Source: Cotesia glomerata (Eukaryota; Arthropoda; Insecta; Hymenoptera; Braconidae). Taken from it: a stretch of 64,000 bases of DNA. A model generated the notes under the pieces. That model was given only the letters and a program-made list of their open reading frames with translations, searched no databases and was not told where the DNA came from. The stretch spans positions 25,872,305 to 25,936,304 of the forward strand of contig NC_058158.1 in NCBI RefSeq assembly GCF_020080835.1, read 5' to 3'. The position numbers and the translations under genes are program-made. Shown in pieces: positions 42,846 to 55,236 of this stretch (position 1 is the first letter of the stretch; each line of letters starts with the position of its first letter).

Positions 42846-45622
42846 CCGGCACACAAAAAAAATTAAGTAGAATGTGCATTTGACCGGACCTACCTAAAGG
42901 TACGTATTTTGGTCCGCTAAATCCGAATTCGAGGTCAGTTTGACCCCTACACCCTCGAAATTTCGAGAAAACTTCGAAAAACCGTAAAAATGATGAAAAT
43001 CGGCAGTTTTAATGATAAAAAAATTTTTTGGAACTAAACTAAGCGTGATTTTCATGTATTTTGATCCGCTGAATATGAATCGAAACTTTATTGAGACCAC
43101 GAGCCGTTTTAAATGTAAAAAAATCATACAAATCCTCCAAAATTCCGAAAAAGTAATTTTTTTTGTTTTTTTACTCTCGTTTTTGACTTTTGAAGACTTA
43201 ATTGCTTGTGCCTGTAACCAGGGCACCTCCACGTGGTAACGGTGGGCAACAAAACCATCTGGCAGAGTCCCTGGGTTAACGGCGTGTGTGCCGTCATGGC
43301 AGGTACAAGTGATAAGTACTTTACGATGCAGGGAGTCGGAGCCCCAGTATCAGCGTCTGGTCAGAGTGAGAAAGCAGGCTCGTAGGCGTCGTCATCAAGC
43401 GACTGCAGCTCTTCAGAAGTGGGAAACTTGGCTACTGGAGAGTATACTATTACAAGAAGTAATTCTCATCTGTGTAATAAAAGTCCGGATTCATTTTGTT
43501 ACATTTATGGAGAATTCAATTTGGAAAGGAATCGAAGATCGTTATCTAATAAGATCAAACAAATTTATGAAGAATGTTTTGGTCTCCAAATTACTAATTT
43601 GGATTCAGCATGGGTTCCACATACGATTTGTAGTCGATGGAACATGATGTTAACCCGGTGGGAAAAAAACAAGAAACAGGACAACTTGAAATTCACAATA
43701 CCAATGATATGGTCTTTACCAACTGGTTTACAGAATTGTTATTTCTGTATGACAGATACTATCGGGTTCACCTGGAATACAAAAAACAAAATTGTATACG
43801 CCAATGTTTCATCAGCTATTAAGCCACAAAAATAGAAGTTGTCAAGGAAATTAATACGGTTGAAGAAATTGATGTAGAAGAAGACGATACGCTAGTTGAA
43901 TAAAGTTCGGAAGAAGAATATTCAGAAGATGAAGAGTACTTACCTGGCGGAAAAACAAAAGACCCTGAAACGTTTAGCCGAGAAGAACTTAATGATCTGG
44001 TTCGAGACTTGGCTTTACCGAAAGATGGAGCTGCATTATTTGCGTCAAGGTTGAAAGAAAAACATTTGTTGGCTAAAGGTGTATCAGTGACATTCTATCG
44101 AAATAGGGAAAAAAAATTCCGGAAATTTTTTATGAACGACGATCAAAATTCGGTGGTATACTGTTCATATGTTAAAGCTTTAGTTGATGAATTGAAACCG
44201 AACACGTATAAGGACGATGAGTGGAGACTTTTTATCGATTCATCGAAACGAAGTCTTAAAGCTGTTTTGCTTCATATTGGGAATGAATTTGCGCCGATTC
44301 CAATAGCTCATTCGACAAAACTGAAAGAAACTTATGAAAATTTACAGATTGTATTAGGAAAAATAAAATATTCAGAGCATAACTGAAAAATTTGTGGAGA
44401 TCTCAAAATTGCAACACTTCTTTTAGGTCAGCAATCGGGATTCACCAAATATCCTTGCTATTTATGTTTGTTTGATAGCAGAGACCGGAAAAATCACTAT
44501 GTCAAAAAAGAATGGCCATCAAGATTTGCATTGAATCCAGGTTCCCATAACGTTATACGACCACCCTTAATTCAGCCTTCCAAATATTTGCTGCCACCAC
44601 TACATATCAAGTTAGGACTCATAAAATAGTACGTGAAAGCTCTGAATAAAGATGGTGATTGTTTTGCGTACTTGAGAGAAAAGTTCCCTGCAATAAGTGA
44701 TGCGAAATTGAAAGAGGGAATTTTTGATGGACCCCAAATACGATCTTTATTTCAGGATGCAAATTTGGAAGGAACAATGAACGACACAGAAAAAGCAGCT
44801 TGGGTAAGCTTCAAAAATGTGTCACAAAACTTTTTAGGAAATAACAGAAGTGAGGATTACAGCACTTTAGTTGACGCATTGCTGGAAAACTACAAAAATT
44901 TGGGTTGTTTAATGAATCTCAAATTACACTTTTTAGATTCTCATCTTGACCACTTCCCTGACAATTGTGGAGACTATAGTGAAGAACAGGGAGAACGTTT
45001 TCACCAAGACATTAGTGAAATGGAGAGTAGATACCAAGGAAATTGGAGTGTTAACATGATGGCAGATTTTTGTTGGATGTTAAAAAGAGAAGTACCCGAA
45101 GAAAATCGTAAACGAAAGAGGAATCCACTACGAAGATCATTTGAGGATAAAAGAGTGCGATACAAACGAAGGAAAGTTTAGGATTCGTAAAAATCATTTC
45201 TTTCTATCTTTTTATGTCTTGTGTTTTTCACATATTTCAAGTTATTTGATATATCTACGTTATAGAGTATTTATTTTAGGCATTAAATCATGTTCAATCA
45301 ATTTTTTTTCTGTTATGAATGGTAATTTTTACAATTTTTTCGAATTTTTCCAGCTTCAGAGGGTGAATAGACTAAAAAAATTAAGATGTGAATTGAAGAC
45401 ATCAAAAGATATAAAATTTTATCTGAATTGGACCTGAAAAAGTTTTTTTATCATGAAAACTTTATTTTTTCGGAATTTTCGAGAGTTTTGTGTGATTTTT
45501 TCACATTTAAAATGGCTCGTGGTCTCAATAAAGTTTCGATTCATACTCAGCGGATCGAAATACATGAAAATCACGCTTAGTTTAGTTCCAAAACATTTTT
45601 TTATCATTAAATCTGCCAATTT
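42846..45622 (+). mobile_element. DNA transposon with CCGGCACAC terminus and transposase-like pseudogene; right end truncated
   Basis: The left end CCGGCACACAAAAAAAATTA matches the small element at 11543-12645. An inverted repeat pairs 42992-43170 with 45440-45622 (for example AAGCGTGATTTTCATGTATT and its mirror). The outer ~145 bases of the right repeat are missing; the sequence turns into CTTGATTCAAG-rich DNA at 45626. A transposase-like gene lies between on the plus strand. Confidence 0.75.
43296..45181 (+). pseudogene. Transposase-like gene with EQGERFHQD motif, four stops and one frameshift
   Basis: ATG at 43296. Recognisable family blocks: CNKSPDSFCYIYGEF (zinc-finger-like), SAWVPHTICSRW, MIWSLPTGLQNCYFCMTDT, LNDLVRDLALPKDGAALFAS, DEWRLFIDSSKRSLKAVLLH (candidate first Asp), HSTKLKETYENL, ICGDLKIATLLLG (second Asp), YPCYLCLFDSRD, LLPPLHIKLGL and EEQGERFHQDISEME (candidate Glu) near the C-terminus. 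This is a large uncharacterised arthropod family; DDE-type catalysis is inferred. Breaks: TAG at 43383-43385, one-base shift in the A5 run near 43827, TAA at 43901-43903, TGA at 44384-44386 (Trp in relatives) and TAG at 44627-44629 (Gln in relatives). The rest of the frame is intact to TAG... at 45179-45181. Confidence 0.8.
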
Positions 45623-45623
45623 T

Positions 45624-48600
45624 TTCTTGATTCAAGGCAATAAAACTCTTCAAAATGATTTTTTTGATTCAAGAAAAGTTTTTGTCTTGAATCAAGTTAG
45701 TTATTTTTTAGTTTAGACAAATGTACTGAACTAACTGTAAGAAATAACCGAGACCCTATTATTTAATATGATCACATGAATGTATTTTAGGTCAGTGTCC
45801 CAGCTGTGTAATACGATTTATAGATTTATCCACTTTGCAAATGTAACTTGAGTAAGTTGTCGGAGATTTGATGATGGGTAGACATATAAAAGACGACTTG
45901 TGTAGGCTTTCGTTGCCGAGCTAAATGTCAAAGACGACGTTTATAAAAGATAATTTGAACATTTCACTTTTCATTGCTGGCTTGAGTTAAAAGGGGTTTG
46001 TGTGAGTGAAATCGTTGGTTTATATACAACGAATAATACGTTAACTGAGAAATACGTTAAGGTTCAAAGGTAGTTAACTGAAGCCCTTGAGTTTAATCAC
46101 ATTACTGCCCTCGTGTATAGCTTTAATTACTACCATACTATTATACAGCTCTTGCCGATTTTATATGTGACACACCATTAGCTCGGGGCGCTGCATCATT
46201 GTTGTACCACAAATTTTTCTCTTAAGACAGACCATCCAGTTCTGGATTCAGTAACTATCTTATATTTTAGTAAATAGAACCCACTTTCATTCAAATAAGA
46301 TAAATTACTTCTTACAGCTTCTAGAAAATTTATTCATCATTTTATTTGTTCGAAATTGAAAAAAAAACTACAGAAAACTATAGTAAAAATAATAATAATC
46401 AACATTTACTATTGCACTAATTAATATTTTACTTTGAATTAATTTTAACGGCCATGAAAAATGTCAAAAGTAATGTTATGTTCATGTCACGTTGAGCTCG
46501 GTACTCTAATTGTGAGCTAGAGGTTAGTCAACATTGCCAATTTTTTATTTTTTTAAATAACAAGGTACTATCATTTATTTCTAAGTACAAGGTAGTTTAT
46601 TTAAAAAATGGTAAGTGTCAGCTAACTTCTAGCTCAAACTATGACTGTACTAAATCTAAGTATTATGATAATCAGTACACGTATATTTTTAAGCATCATA
46701 CGCATAATTTGGAGCAAAATACCATGTCTTGTTAGTGGAGTAATATCAAGTTTTTGTGTAGGTATCTGTACAATAATGAAGTGCTTGGTTAAAAACTATA
46801 ATTCTCAAATGGAGAACTTTCTACTCTTTATCCAAGAGTATCTTTTTGCACGACTCATGAAGTGAAGCATCAGAGAGTGCTTAACTTGCGAAAAAATGCA
46901 TTAATTGAATAAATTAAAAAAAAATTCTTTGAAAGAATTGTAGGTCACCGAATGTGAATGGCTAGGTAATTCAGTGTCGTTTATGTACAATTAATAAAAT
47001 AAAACAAAAACCAGAATACTGTATATTTATGTATATTGTGTACATTTATCCCACTGGAGGCGCTTGCGCATTATCGTGCTATCTTAGCTGTTTTATATAT
47101 TTTTTCTCACATTCTTTATTTTATTAATATTTCATAATTAAATGAGCATTATGAGTTGTGCACTTTTGGATTTTCCAAACTTTTTTTTTTGTTAGCGAGT
47201 TATTTTCTTGAATTAAGAGAACTAAATATCTTAAAACAAAAATGAAATTTTGGAAAAAAAAAGCTTTTTTAAATCAATTAATATTTTTTTGGTGCACTAT
47301 CACAAAAAACGGCTGTTGGTAATAGTTATCATTTCAACAAAAAAATTCAATAAAAGGTATAAAATGAATTAAATGAAGTAAAAATAAAATATAAAGTTGA
47401 ACAATGAAGTTGTCGTGTATATTATTTTTTTGCCAAAACTCGATAAATAAACTTATAACTTTTTTACTTTTGTATTTATGATAGAAACCTTTTGAAACAG
47501 TCCGTGCACAGTAAAAAGTAGTTTAAAGATGTCGATTGATCACGTCGCACTAATCTGAAGTCTTCAAGCAGTTAATTTGTAGTTCATCTTATTGTATTGT
47601 TCTTAAACTTCTTTGTTTTATAATATAAGCTTCAGTTATAGGTTACGTAGCAAAATCAAGTGCTGCTATAACAACATAGAGTCATATCTCCGAAATAAGA
47701 CCGACAATAATTACCAAATTGTGTTTGTAATGTATGATCGGTTTAGTGTGTTGTTAATGGCAATTGTTTAAAAGAAAAAGTTTTTAAACTAAAGTAATCG
47801 AAAAAAAAAAAAAACTAAAGAGAGTCGAGAGAATGAAAATCACAAAATGAAAGCAGTTATTGAAGTTGTGAAACAAGAAATAAAGTCTTCGAGGTATTGT
47901 CAACTTTCAGCCTTTAACTAACAGTTGTATACGTGTAGTGAATAGTACGGTACCTCAGATGCTTTCTAAATTTAACAATTGCAATGGCTTGCTAAAACCT
48001 CGAACTTACAGAAACGGACGTACCGCATTGCCTGTATCATTTGATGTATATACCAATAGTCATAGGTACATTCTTTTGGGAAAAGACTCGGCTTATCCCC
48101 TGTGGATTATTTCCCTTCATGCTGAAAGTATATAACGACAAATACTCGAGAGACTTTTCGTGGTCACTACCTATAAAAAGTTGAAAGGCTAAATATATAC
48201 AAGGAGACAGTGGTTTATGACTGCCAATATTAACTGTTACAAAAATTCTGGAATAAGTAAATGTTGAATGATTCATTGTCAAAAATACCTTAGTATTTTT
48301 TAAAAGTTAATATTTGTACACTGTTAGAACAATTTTTTAATTATATTTAAAAAACGGTGTAAATCATTAAGACGGTGTAGGTGTTAACATTTTCGGTGTT
48401 AAATTTCAACACCGATAAATACGTTAAATTAACATTATCATCGGCGATTGAAATTATTTTTTATGTAAAAATATTTTTCCAGGTTTAGAAATTTTGTATT
48501 CATACTTTTACTAAATTAATCACCATAAGTATTGAAAAATTAATTAACAAATTATAGAAACTTGTAGATGACTAACAATTATGTTTTGTGAAAGTAAATT

Positions 48601-48715
48601 ATCTATTTCATAGAATAAAAATTATTATTTCGAAAAAATGTTTTTATTCTAACTAAAATTAAATTTTGTTTGTAATGAGAAAAATTGAAAATATACTCAT
48701 TATTTATTAATACAT
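45624..48715. other. 3.1 kb without a supported gene
   Basis: Starts with a CTTGATTCAAG mirror-rich patch (45626-45710). A ~130-bp inverted repeat at 46510-46640 (GTGAGCTAGAGGTTAGTCAA mirrored by AGCTAACTTCTAGCTC) may be a small MITE. 47140-47185 holds a TGCACTTTTGGATTTTCCAA motif that recurs at 51436 and 57570. An ACACCG-rich MITE remnant lies at 48319-48440. Open frames here look random. Confidence 0.4.
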
Positions 48716-50139
48716 CCCGGGAAAAAAAGTTTAGATCTGCTCTGATCAAATTTGATCTGAGCAGATCAGATTTGATCTAAATTTAGATCTAAGTAGATAT
48801 GGACAGATCTAATTTGATCTGCTTAGATCAAACCAGATCAAGTTTGATCAAAATAAAATTGAAAAGTAGATATGAATAGATCTGTTTTGATCAAACTAGA
48901 TTCACTTTGATCAAATTAGATCAATCCAGATCAAGTTTGATCAAAATGAAATTAAAAAGTAGATATGAATAGATCTAATCTGATCAAACTAGATCCAGTC
49001 AGATCAAATTAGACCAATCCAGATCAAATTTGATTAAAATTAAATTAAAAATTAGATATCAATAGATCTGACTTGATCTATGCAGATCTAATTTGATCTG
49101 ATTATTACGCGGGAAAAAACGTTTAGATATGATCAGATCATGTTAGATCAAATCAGATCAAGCTTGATGAATATATGTGATCATCAAGATGATATGGATA
49201 GATCTAATTAGATCTGCTCTGATCAGAACAGATCTACTTAGGTACGACTTCTTATACTTTATGTTCTAATAAATAACTCTTACAAATACACTAACTTTGA
49301 TCACGTTTTTTTTATTTAATACAAATTATAACCGGATGTTATTGTTTCAATAGAAACTTTGAGTATTCTTCTTTACAATCACGTGCATTAAACCTGGTGT
49401 TAAGTAATTAATTTATTTGTAATTAATCATCAAAATTGTTGAAGATCAAGAATTTTCAATTTTCAAAAATTTATAACTCAGAAACTATCAACTTACGGCA
49501 AAATTTATAAGAGTAATTTTCACCTCAAAATTGCCTAAAATATTGATAAAAAGATATCCGATCTCAAAAAAAAATGATTTCTCAAATAATTGTTTAAACA
49601 AATGGCTATAAAAAATAGATGACCTAGGATTTCGCAAAAATGACTGCGATATTCGGTTTCAGCGGGTCAAAATTCATAAAGTCATCATATTTTGTACATC
49701 GACCTCAAAATTTTACGACAAGATCATACAGCGCCTACACTATTATCTGAAGAGTAACTCAGTCAGGTACTTCTAGTAGCTGAATGGTACGCTCTGGGAC
49801 TGACATGCAGAAGGACGCAGGTTCGAATCCCCAACATCGCAAATTGTTTTTCAACGATAATTCGACTTTAAATCACGGAAAATTGATATAAAATACATAA
49901 TTTCTAATTTGCAAGTAGAAATAAAATAAATTTTACTATTATTTTTATTTTATAAACTTTTTTATAAATTCTATTTCAATCGAATCAGATCTGAACAGAT
50001 CAGATTTGATCTAATCAGATCAGATTTGATCTAATCAGATCAAATTTGATCTGGACAGATCTGGCCAAAATGCAGATCTGCTCAGATCTGATGAATTTGA
50101 TCTGATTTGATCAGAGCAGATCTAATCTTTTTTCCCGGG
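48716..50139. mobile_element. 1.4-kb GATC-rich element, CCCGGGAAAAAA termini, with tRNA-like insert
   Basis: CCCGGGAAAAAAAGTTTAGA at the left mirrors TCTAATCTTTTTTCCCGGG at the right. Both flanks are saturated with AGATCTGATCAAATTTGATC-type words; on the left a ~93-bp unit (landmark AGTAGATATGAATAGATC near 48863, 48956, 49049) is tandemly repeated. A second, internal terminus-like GCGGGAAAAAACGTTTAGAT at 49112 suggests nesting. The centre (49300-49860) is unique and contains a tRNA-like sequence. No transposase. Confidence 0.8.
49770..49845 (+). ncRNA. tRNA-like sequence with polymerase III A and B boxes
   Basis: A box TAGCTGAATGGTA at 49777 and B box GGTTCGAATCC at 49820, 43 bases apart, with CAGGTTCGAATCCCC in the T arm. 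Acceptor pairing is poor, so it is tRNA-derived (SINE-like) rather than a working tRNA. Confidence 0.5.
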
Positions 50140-51298
50140 ATATATTCACAAAAGATGCATATAAATTGAACTAGAAAACACATTATTCTGATTTAATTTT
50201 CTCTGTATAAAATCTCGGCTAACAGAAGAATTAAATCATAAATTTTGACGGTTTGAAACATACGTCGTCTAATGATAATTCTTAGGATTAATTACGAAGG
50301 AAATAATTATTGCATTATTTATTCCTACATAATGAGTAGTATAAGTAATAAAAATGCATACCAATTACTGAAATTAACAATTTCGTCGGATTGTAGAAAA
50401 TTAGAGATTGTGGTACCATTTATTTTAAGTTATAAAAAATCGATAAGTTAAAATTACTCAGCAATTACATTTTTTTTTCTAACTTCATTAAGAAGAAACC
50501 AATTCGAAAAAGAATTTCTCAATTTAAAGAAAATTCTTAAAAAATTTACAAAATGAATATTAAAATTTTTTATCTAAATTTTGTTTTGTGATAAATCTTA
50601 AAAAAAAATTACATATACTAAATAAAAATATTTAATTTTATATGTTTCGCGAACTTTTCGATATTTGTTTTTTGAACAGAATTGAATTAACTACACCTTT
50701 TACTTTATTTTTACTCTGATTTAATACCGTGAAAGTATAATGCCTCAACCAGTCTTATTCTAATTTAACATCGAGCGTTGTTAAGTCTATTTTTACTTCA
50801 GCTTTTCTTACAGTATTTATTTATTTAAAAACAATCGATTCATTTATTAAATATAACTGTTTTTTTGCAGGCCTCATAAGCGAAGCGGATAAGGTTGTGC
50901 TCTACACTCGCCTTGCAAAAATCAAACGATTTCTCGAACTAAAATTGTCTCTATTTATTTTCTATCGCACTTGTGGAACAATATTTACACATAAATGTCA
51001 TGGAAAAACATTAGTTTCAACACATGTGACATTTTTAAAAGACATTTTGCTTTTTAAGTAAACAAAAAAAAAAATTTTTTTTAATTATTCCGTGGACGTC
51101 CGGCTGTCAAATGTATGTATGGAAACCGGCGTGGTCAGGATAACTGCCAAAAAATTTAACTGATCAAGTTCATTATTTTATACGCTTTAGTATGATTTAA
51201 AACTAAGTCCTTTCGAAGATCACGGTCTAATTCAATGTAGTTTATTAATAATTAGCAATAAACAAAAAATTCACTAATCGTTTGCATATATATATATA

Positions 51299-51341
<43 letters not shown>

Positions 51342-52721
51342 TGACGCGAAAGGTTTAAAAGTATTTTTTTTTTGTATTTTGATTTATTTTATATTTTAGT
51401 CAATTTTATTATGGAAAATGAGATTATGAGGCGTGCACTTTCGGATTTCCAAACTTTTTTTAATTTTATTAAATAATTTTTTGGAAGAACACATTTATTT
51501 ACAATGAATTAATATTTTTTAATATTGAATATATTTATAAAATACTTTTTATGAAAAATATTATTTATGAAATACTTATCAATAGCTAACAAATATTAAT
51601 TAAATATTAATAATTATTAAATCATAATTTAAATGATTTTTTAACGGTTCATTAATATTTAATAAATCAATTAATGTTGAAAATTATTTATGTAGTCAAT
51701 AAAGCTGATTGAGTATTGAAAAATCTTTCTATTAGTGTATTATTCAGATCTACATAAAATGTATCAATTAAGCAAAAAATTTGTTTACATTTCAGAGGAT
51801 TAAATGAATCGATCCGTTAAGTATTGAAAGTACAGCCCTAAATGTTATCAATTTAAAAGTTCTGTAAACATTAACAAAGCTTAAGTGTATTCCATTTTAT
51901 TTAGAAAATGAAAAATAGATCATTTCAAATTTTTTTTGTAGAAAAATTTTTATAAAGAATTTCAATACTAATCGAATTTAGAATAATTCAACAGATAAAG
52001 TAAGCATTATAACCAAGCATTAATAATTTTTTTATTATTAATAAATTAGATGTCTAAAATCGGTTTTTTGGTTTCTTAATCCAAACTAATATGCATAATT
52101 TTAAATTCATACAACGTAATTTATTATACTAAGTTATTATACTATCTTACATCCCTACAAGACGATTCTAATTCTTAATAACTCTTGAATTAATGGTACC
52201 CTCCGTTAATATTAAATTTAATCTAATAATCTTCAAGCGTTCAAACTACATTGGTGTGTTATTTTATCTACTTCTCAAAAATATTATTTTCAAAATGAAG
52301 AAAGAGCAAACCACTATTCTCCATTTCATATATTTTTGTTTCGATGAACAAGTCAACAATTGCTAATATCTATTAAAACTAAAAAAAAAAATCAGAGTAC
52401 AAAAATTTCATCGTCACTAAAATGCAATAAATTTGAAAAAGATTTGATTAAACGTCGGAAATCGAATTAATTCATACAGTTTCTATCTCTTTGATACAAA
52501 TGATACGAGACTGTAAATTTGCTTTGACCCTATTAAATTTTAATTAAAAATCTTGTTTTATTTTTAACTATTAATTCTCGGTTGTACATCAGAATTTCGT
52601 GCTTTGTTTGATCTCTGTAAACATATTCATTTTTCTCATTAACTGCAAAAACTTTTTTTATAATTATTTTTGATAAAATAAAGAATTCTGCTATACTACA
52701 TCATCGTATTAATAATAAATT
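50140..52721. other. AT-rich sequence, no supported gene
   Basis: Contains a degenerate tRNA-like patch near 50875-50940 (CATAAGCGAAGCGGATAAGG but no clear B box), a TA microsatellite at 51286-51334 and one copy of the GATTTCCAAACTTTTTT motif at 51440. Nothing codes. Confidence 0.4.
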
Positions 52722-52736
52722 ATTAAGTGTTCCAGC
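52722..52736. repeat. SINE target-site duplication, left
   Basis: ATTAAGTGTTCCAGC, repeated exactly at 53112-53126. Confidence 0.95.
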
Positions 52737-53111
52737 CAGTCCCATGGCTAAGCGGTACAACGCTTGTCATGCTTGCTTAGGACTGGTGAGGCGTGGGTTC
52801 GAATCCCGGTGTGAGCTGAATTTAATTTTCAGTGAACATCGGTGCTCGTAACTCACACCGGGCTGTACAGGTTTGGGTTTTTCGATGGTTTCCCCAAGCC
52901 CTGTGCTACTGGTGGGGCACAGGCAAATGCGTGCAGTTTCCCCAAAGTCGGCCCATCGCCGCATTACTCTTCAGGCTGAAAAAGTATGTAATACCGCCAA
53001 ACTTATTTTGCCAAACTTAATGTACCGATCAGCCTGGAGTCCCCCTCCGGCCTCGGCCGGACCCCCATCGAGACAGAAGGTCGAAAAGCGGGGTTAAAAA
53101 AAAATAAATAA
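52737..53111 (+). mobile_element. Full-length tRNA-derived SINE (375 bp) with 15-bp target duplications
   Basis: The 5' head has an A box TGGCTAAGCGGTA and a B box GGGTTCGAATCCC, the split promoter for RNA polymerase III. The body is GC-rich against its surroundings (CTGGTGGGGCACAGG, CCTCCGGCCTCGGCCGG) and ends in an A-rich tail AAAAAAAAATAAATAAAT. Perfect 15-bp duplications border it. No coding function; frames across it are chance. It must use LINE machinery in trans; the partner LINE is not identifiable here. Perfect duplications suggest fairly recent insertion. Confidence 0.93.
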
Positions 53112-53126
53112 ATTAAGTGTTCCAGC
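53112..53126. repeat. SINE target-site duplication, right
   Basis: ATTAAGTGTTCCAGC, identical to 52722-52736. Confidence 0.95.
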
Positions 53127-54233
53127 GCTCGATTAATTAATTAATTACAATGATATAAATAGATTTAATGATAACACACTTATGATTTTTCTGATGATAA
53201 TGAATAAAATCTGTGTCAATTTGATCTTGAAGCATGAAGAGTCTTTCATATAACTTGATCATCATTTTATCCTTCAATGTCAGTACTTGAATTAAGCATG
53301 TCAACGGTGTCATCAGAAATTCGTCTAATCAAGTTTAATGTAAATTTTATTGAATAAAATATATTAATATTCATACTTTAAATTTAAGGTCAAAAATATC
53401 TGTTTATACTTTTTTGTTAAATTTATTTTTCAGCGCACGTATTAAAAAGTTTCAAGACTCAACTTAAATATAATGATAAGGTGTATCACTTTTATAGAAA
53501 CTAATATTATATAACTACAAACATCTATGTCATATCAGAAACAGGTAGAATCTTAAAAGAAAAGAGTATATAACGATGTCAGAAAGAGACTATCTCAATC
53601 TAGTTGATTTGACACCAGGGAAAAAATGTTAGCGACTGTAGTTCTGCACTAGATAAGTCATGAAACCTTGACAATCTCAAGGGATGTAAAAGAAAGTTGT
53701 TCATAAAAAATAATACCTTGAGATACTTTTCTAAGACAAAAGAGTAGATGTATCCAGATAGTGAATTTTCTGATACATTTTTTTGATACTTTGTCAAATA
53801 TACCTCTTGACTTGTCAAAATGTCCACTTGCTAAAAAATATGCAATGTAAGAATGGAATAATATCAACTGGCAAAATTATAAGTACAAAAATAAATTCGA
53901 ATTGGCAAAAATATCCACAGTCGAATATATGTAAAGAAACAATAACCAATGATACTATTATAATATTTTTTTTTCTCAGTAGTAGGTCATTGAGCTAATA
54001 AAAAGATATTGGTTGCCAGGTCAATCCAATATTATTTTAAATATACTTTCGTGATCTGTCACTTAAATGAACTTTGGCAACGTTTTACGTCTAAAAAAGC
54101 GACAAGTGTTTTTATTTATAACCGAGTATAGCCCAATAATAATTGTATTTACTTTCTAAGATATGGATAGGAACAATTTTGGGTACTTATTTACTAATGA
54201 GGTCAAACCATGCTGGGCCATGTTAAATTTTTT
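53127..54233. other. AT-rich sequence, no supported gene
   Basis: No repeat family or coding frame recognised. Confidence 0.35.
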
Positions 54234-54710
54234 AACTTCTCGCTAAGAAAATCGAAGATTTTCAAAAATCGGGAAGTTACTGGTTTTATCCCGTTTTGCA
54301 AAAATCGAGTTTTCATCAGATCTCGAGGTTTTAAAGTCACCGGAAGCTTCCCTGACTACTCCCGCGATGTTGTCACTATGTCTATATGTATGTGTGTATG
54401 TGTGTATGTATGTGAAAGTATGTGAACCGCTTGTAACTTTTGAATGGCTCAACCGATTTCATCGCGGTTGGTGCTATTCGAAAGGGCTTTGCCAAACTTA
54501 GATTTTGAATACAATTTAGACCGATTCAGATCAGTATATCTTGAAAAATCTAAAAAAAACCACGAAAAAAAATTTTTTCGAATGTTGTTTTTCTGGAATT
54601 ATTTTTAAACGGCTTTACCAATAAATTCCAAAAACTAATAAGCTTTGGACATCAAAAATCCACGTCGATCGCCGTCAAGCTGGTCAAAATCACTTGATTC
54701 GTTTCAAATT
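54234..54710 (-). repeat. CA-microsatellite repeat family, copy 5 (partial)
   Basis: Inverted copy: AACTTCTCGCTAAGAAAATC at 54234, short (TGTA)/(TG) tract near 54385-54415, and body to about 54710, where it breaks off. The head is missing. It faces copy 6 in opposite orientation. Confidence 0.75.
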
Positions 54711-55236
54711 ATTTGCATCACTCGAGTAGTACGGAAGATTTCATACTAACTTTACCATTTCTGTATACCTCTGCGTGTGCAATTTCGAAAATTAATTACT
54801 CAAAAGCGGTGCAGTGAATTGATCTGAAATTTTGTTAGTGAATTATCAATATAATTATCTTTTGATAAAAAAAATTTCATAATTTTCTGTTGAAATGTCT
54901 ATCACGCAACAACTACCTTCTAGAAGAAATAGAAAAATTGAATAATTTTATAATAAATTAGTATTTTATAATAATTTTATAATAAATTAGTATTTTACAC
55001 TTATATGTAGCCGATATGTCCAGATCAAGCCATAACAAAATTTTATTTTCACGGATATATTCATTAACCATTAAATAGATTAAATTATAAATTTTATATT
55101 TGTCAGAAGTTGAAGTTATTCCGAAACTAAGCTTTCAAATGAAATTAAAATTAATTTATTAATTTTATACTGATTGAAAAAAATTCCTAGCGCTTAATAT
55201 CATCCACGGAATCTTAGTATTAAAAAAATTAGTAAA
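54711..55236. other. AT-rich spacer with a 26-bp direct repeat
   Basis: TTTTATAATAAATTAGTATT occurs twice in tandem near 54945-54995. No gene. Confidence 0.35.

Noticed and set aside
52767..53097. Frames on both strands across 52767-53097
   Set aside because: They lie within a tRNA-derived SINE, are open because of its GC-rich body, and do not resemble proteins.
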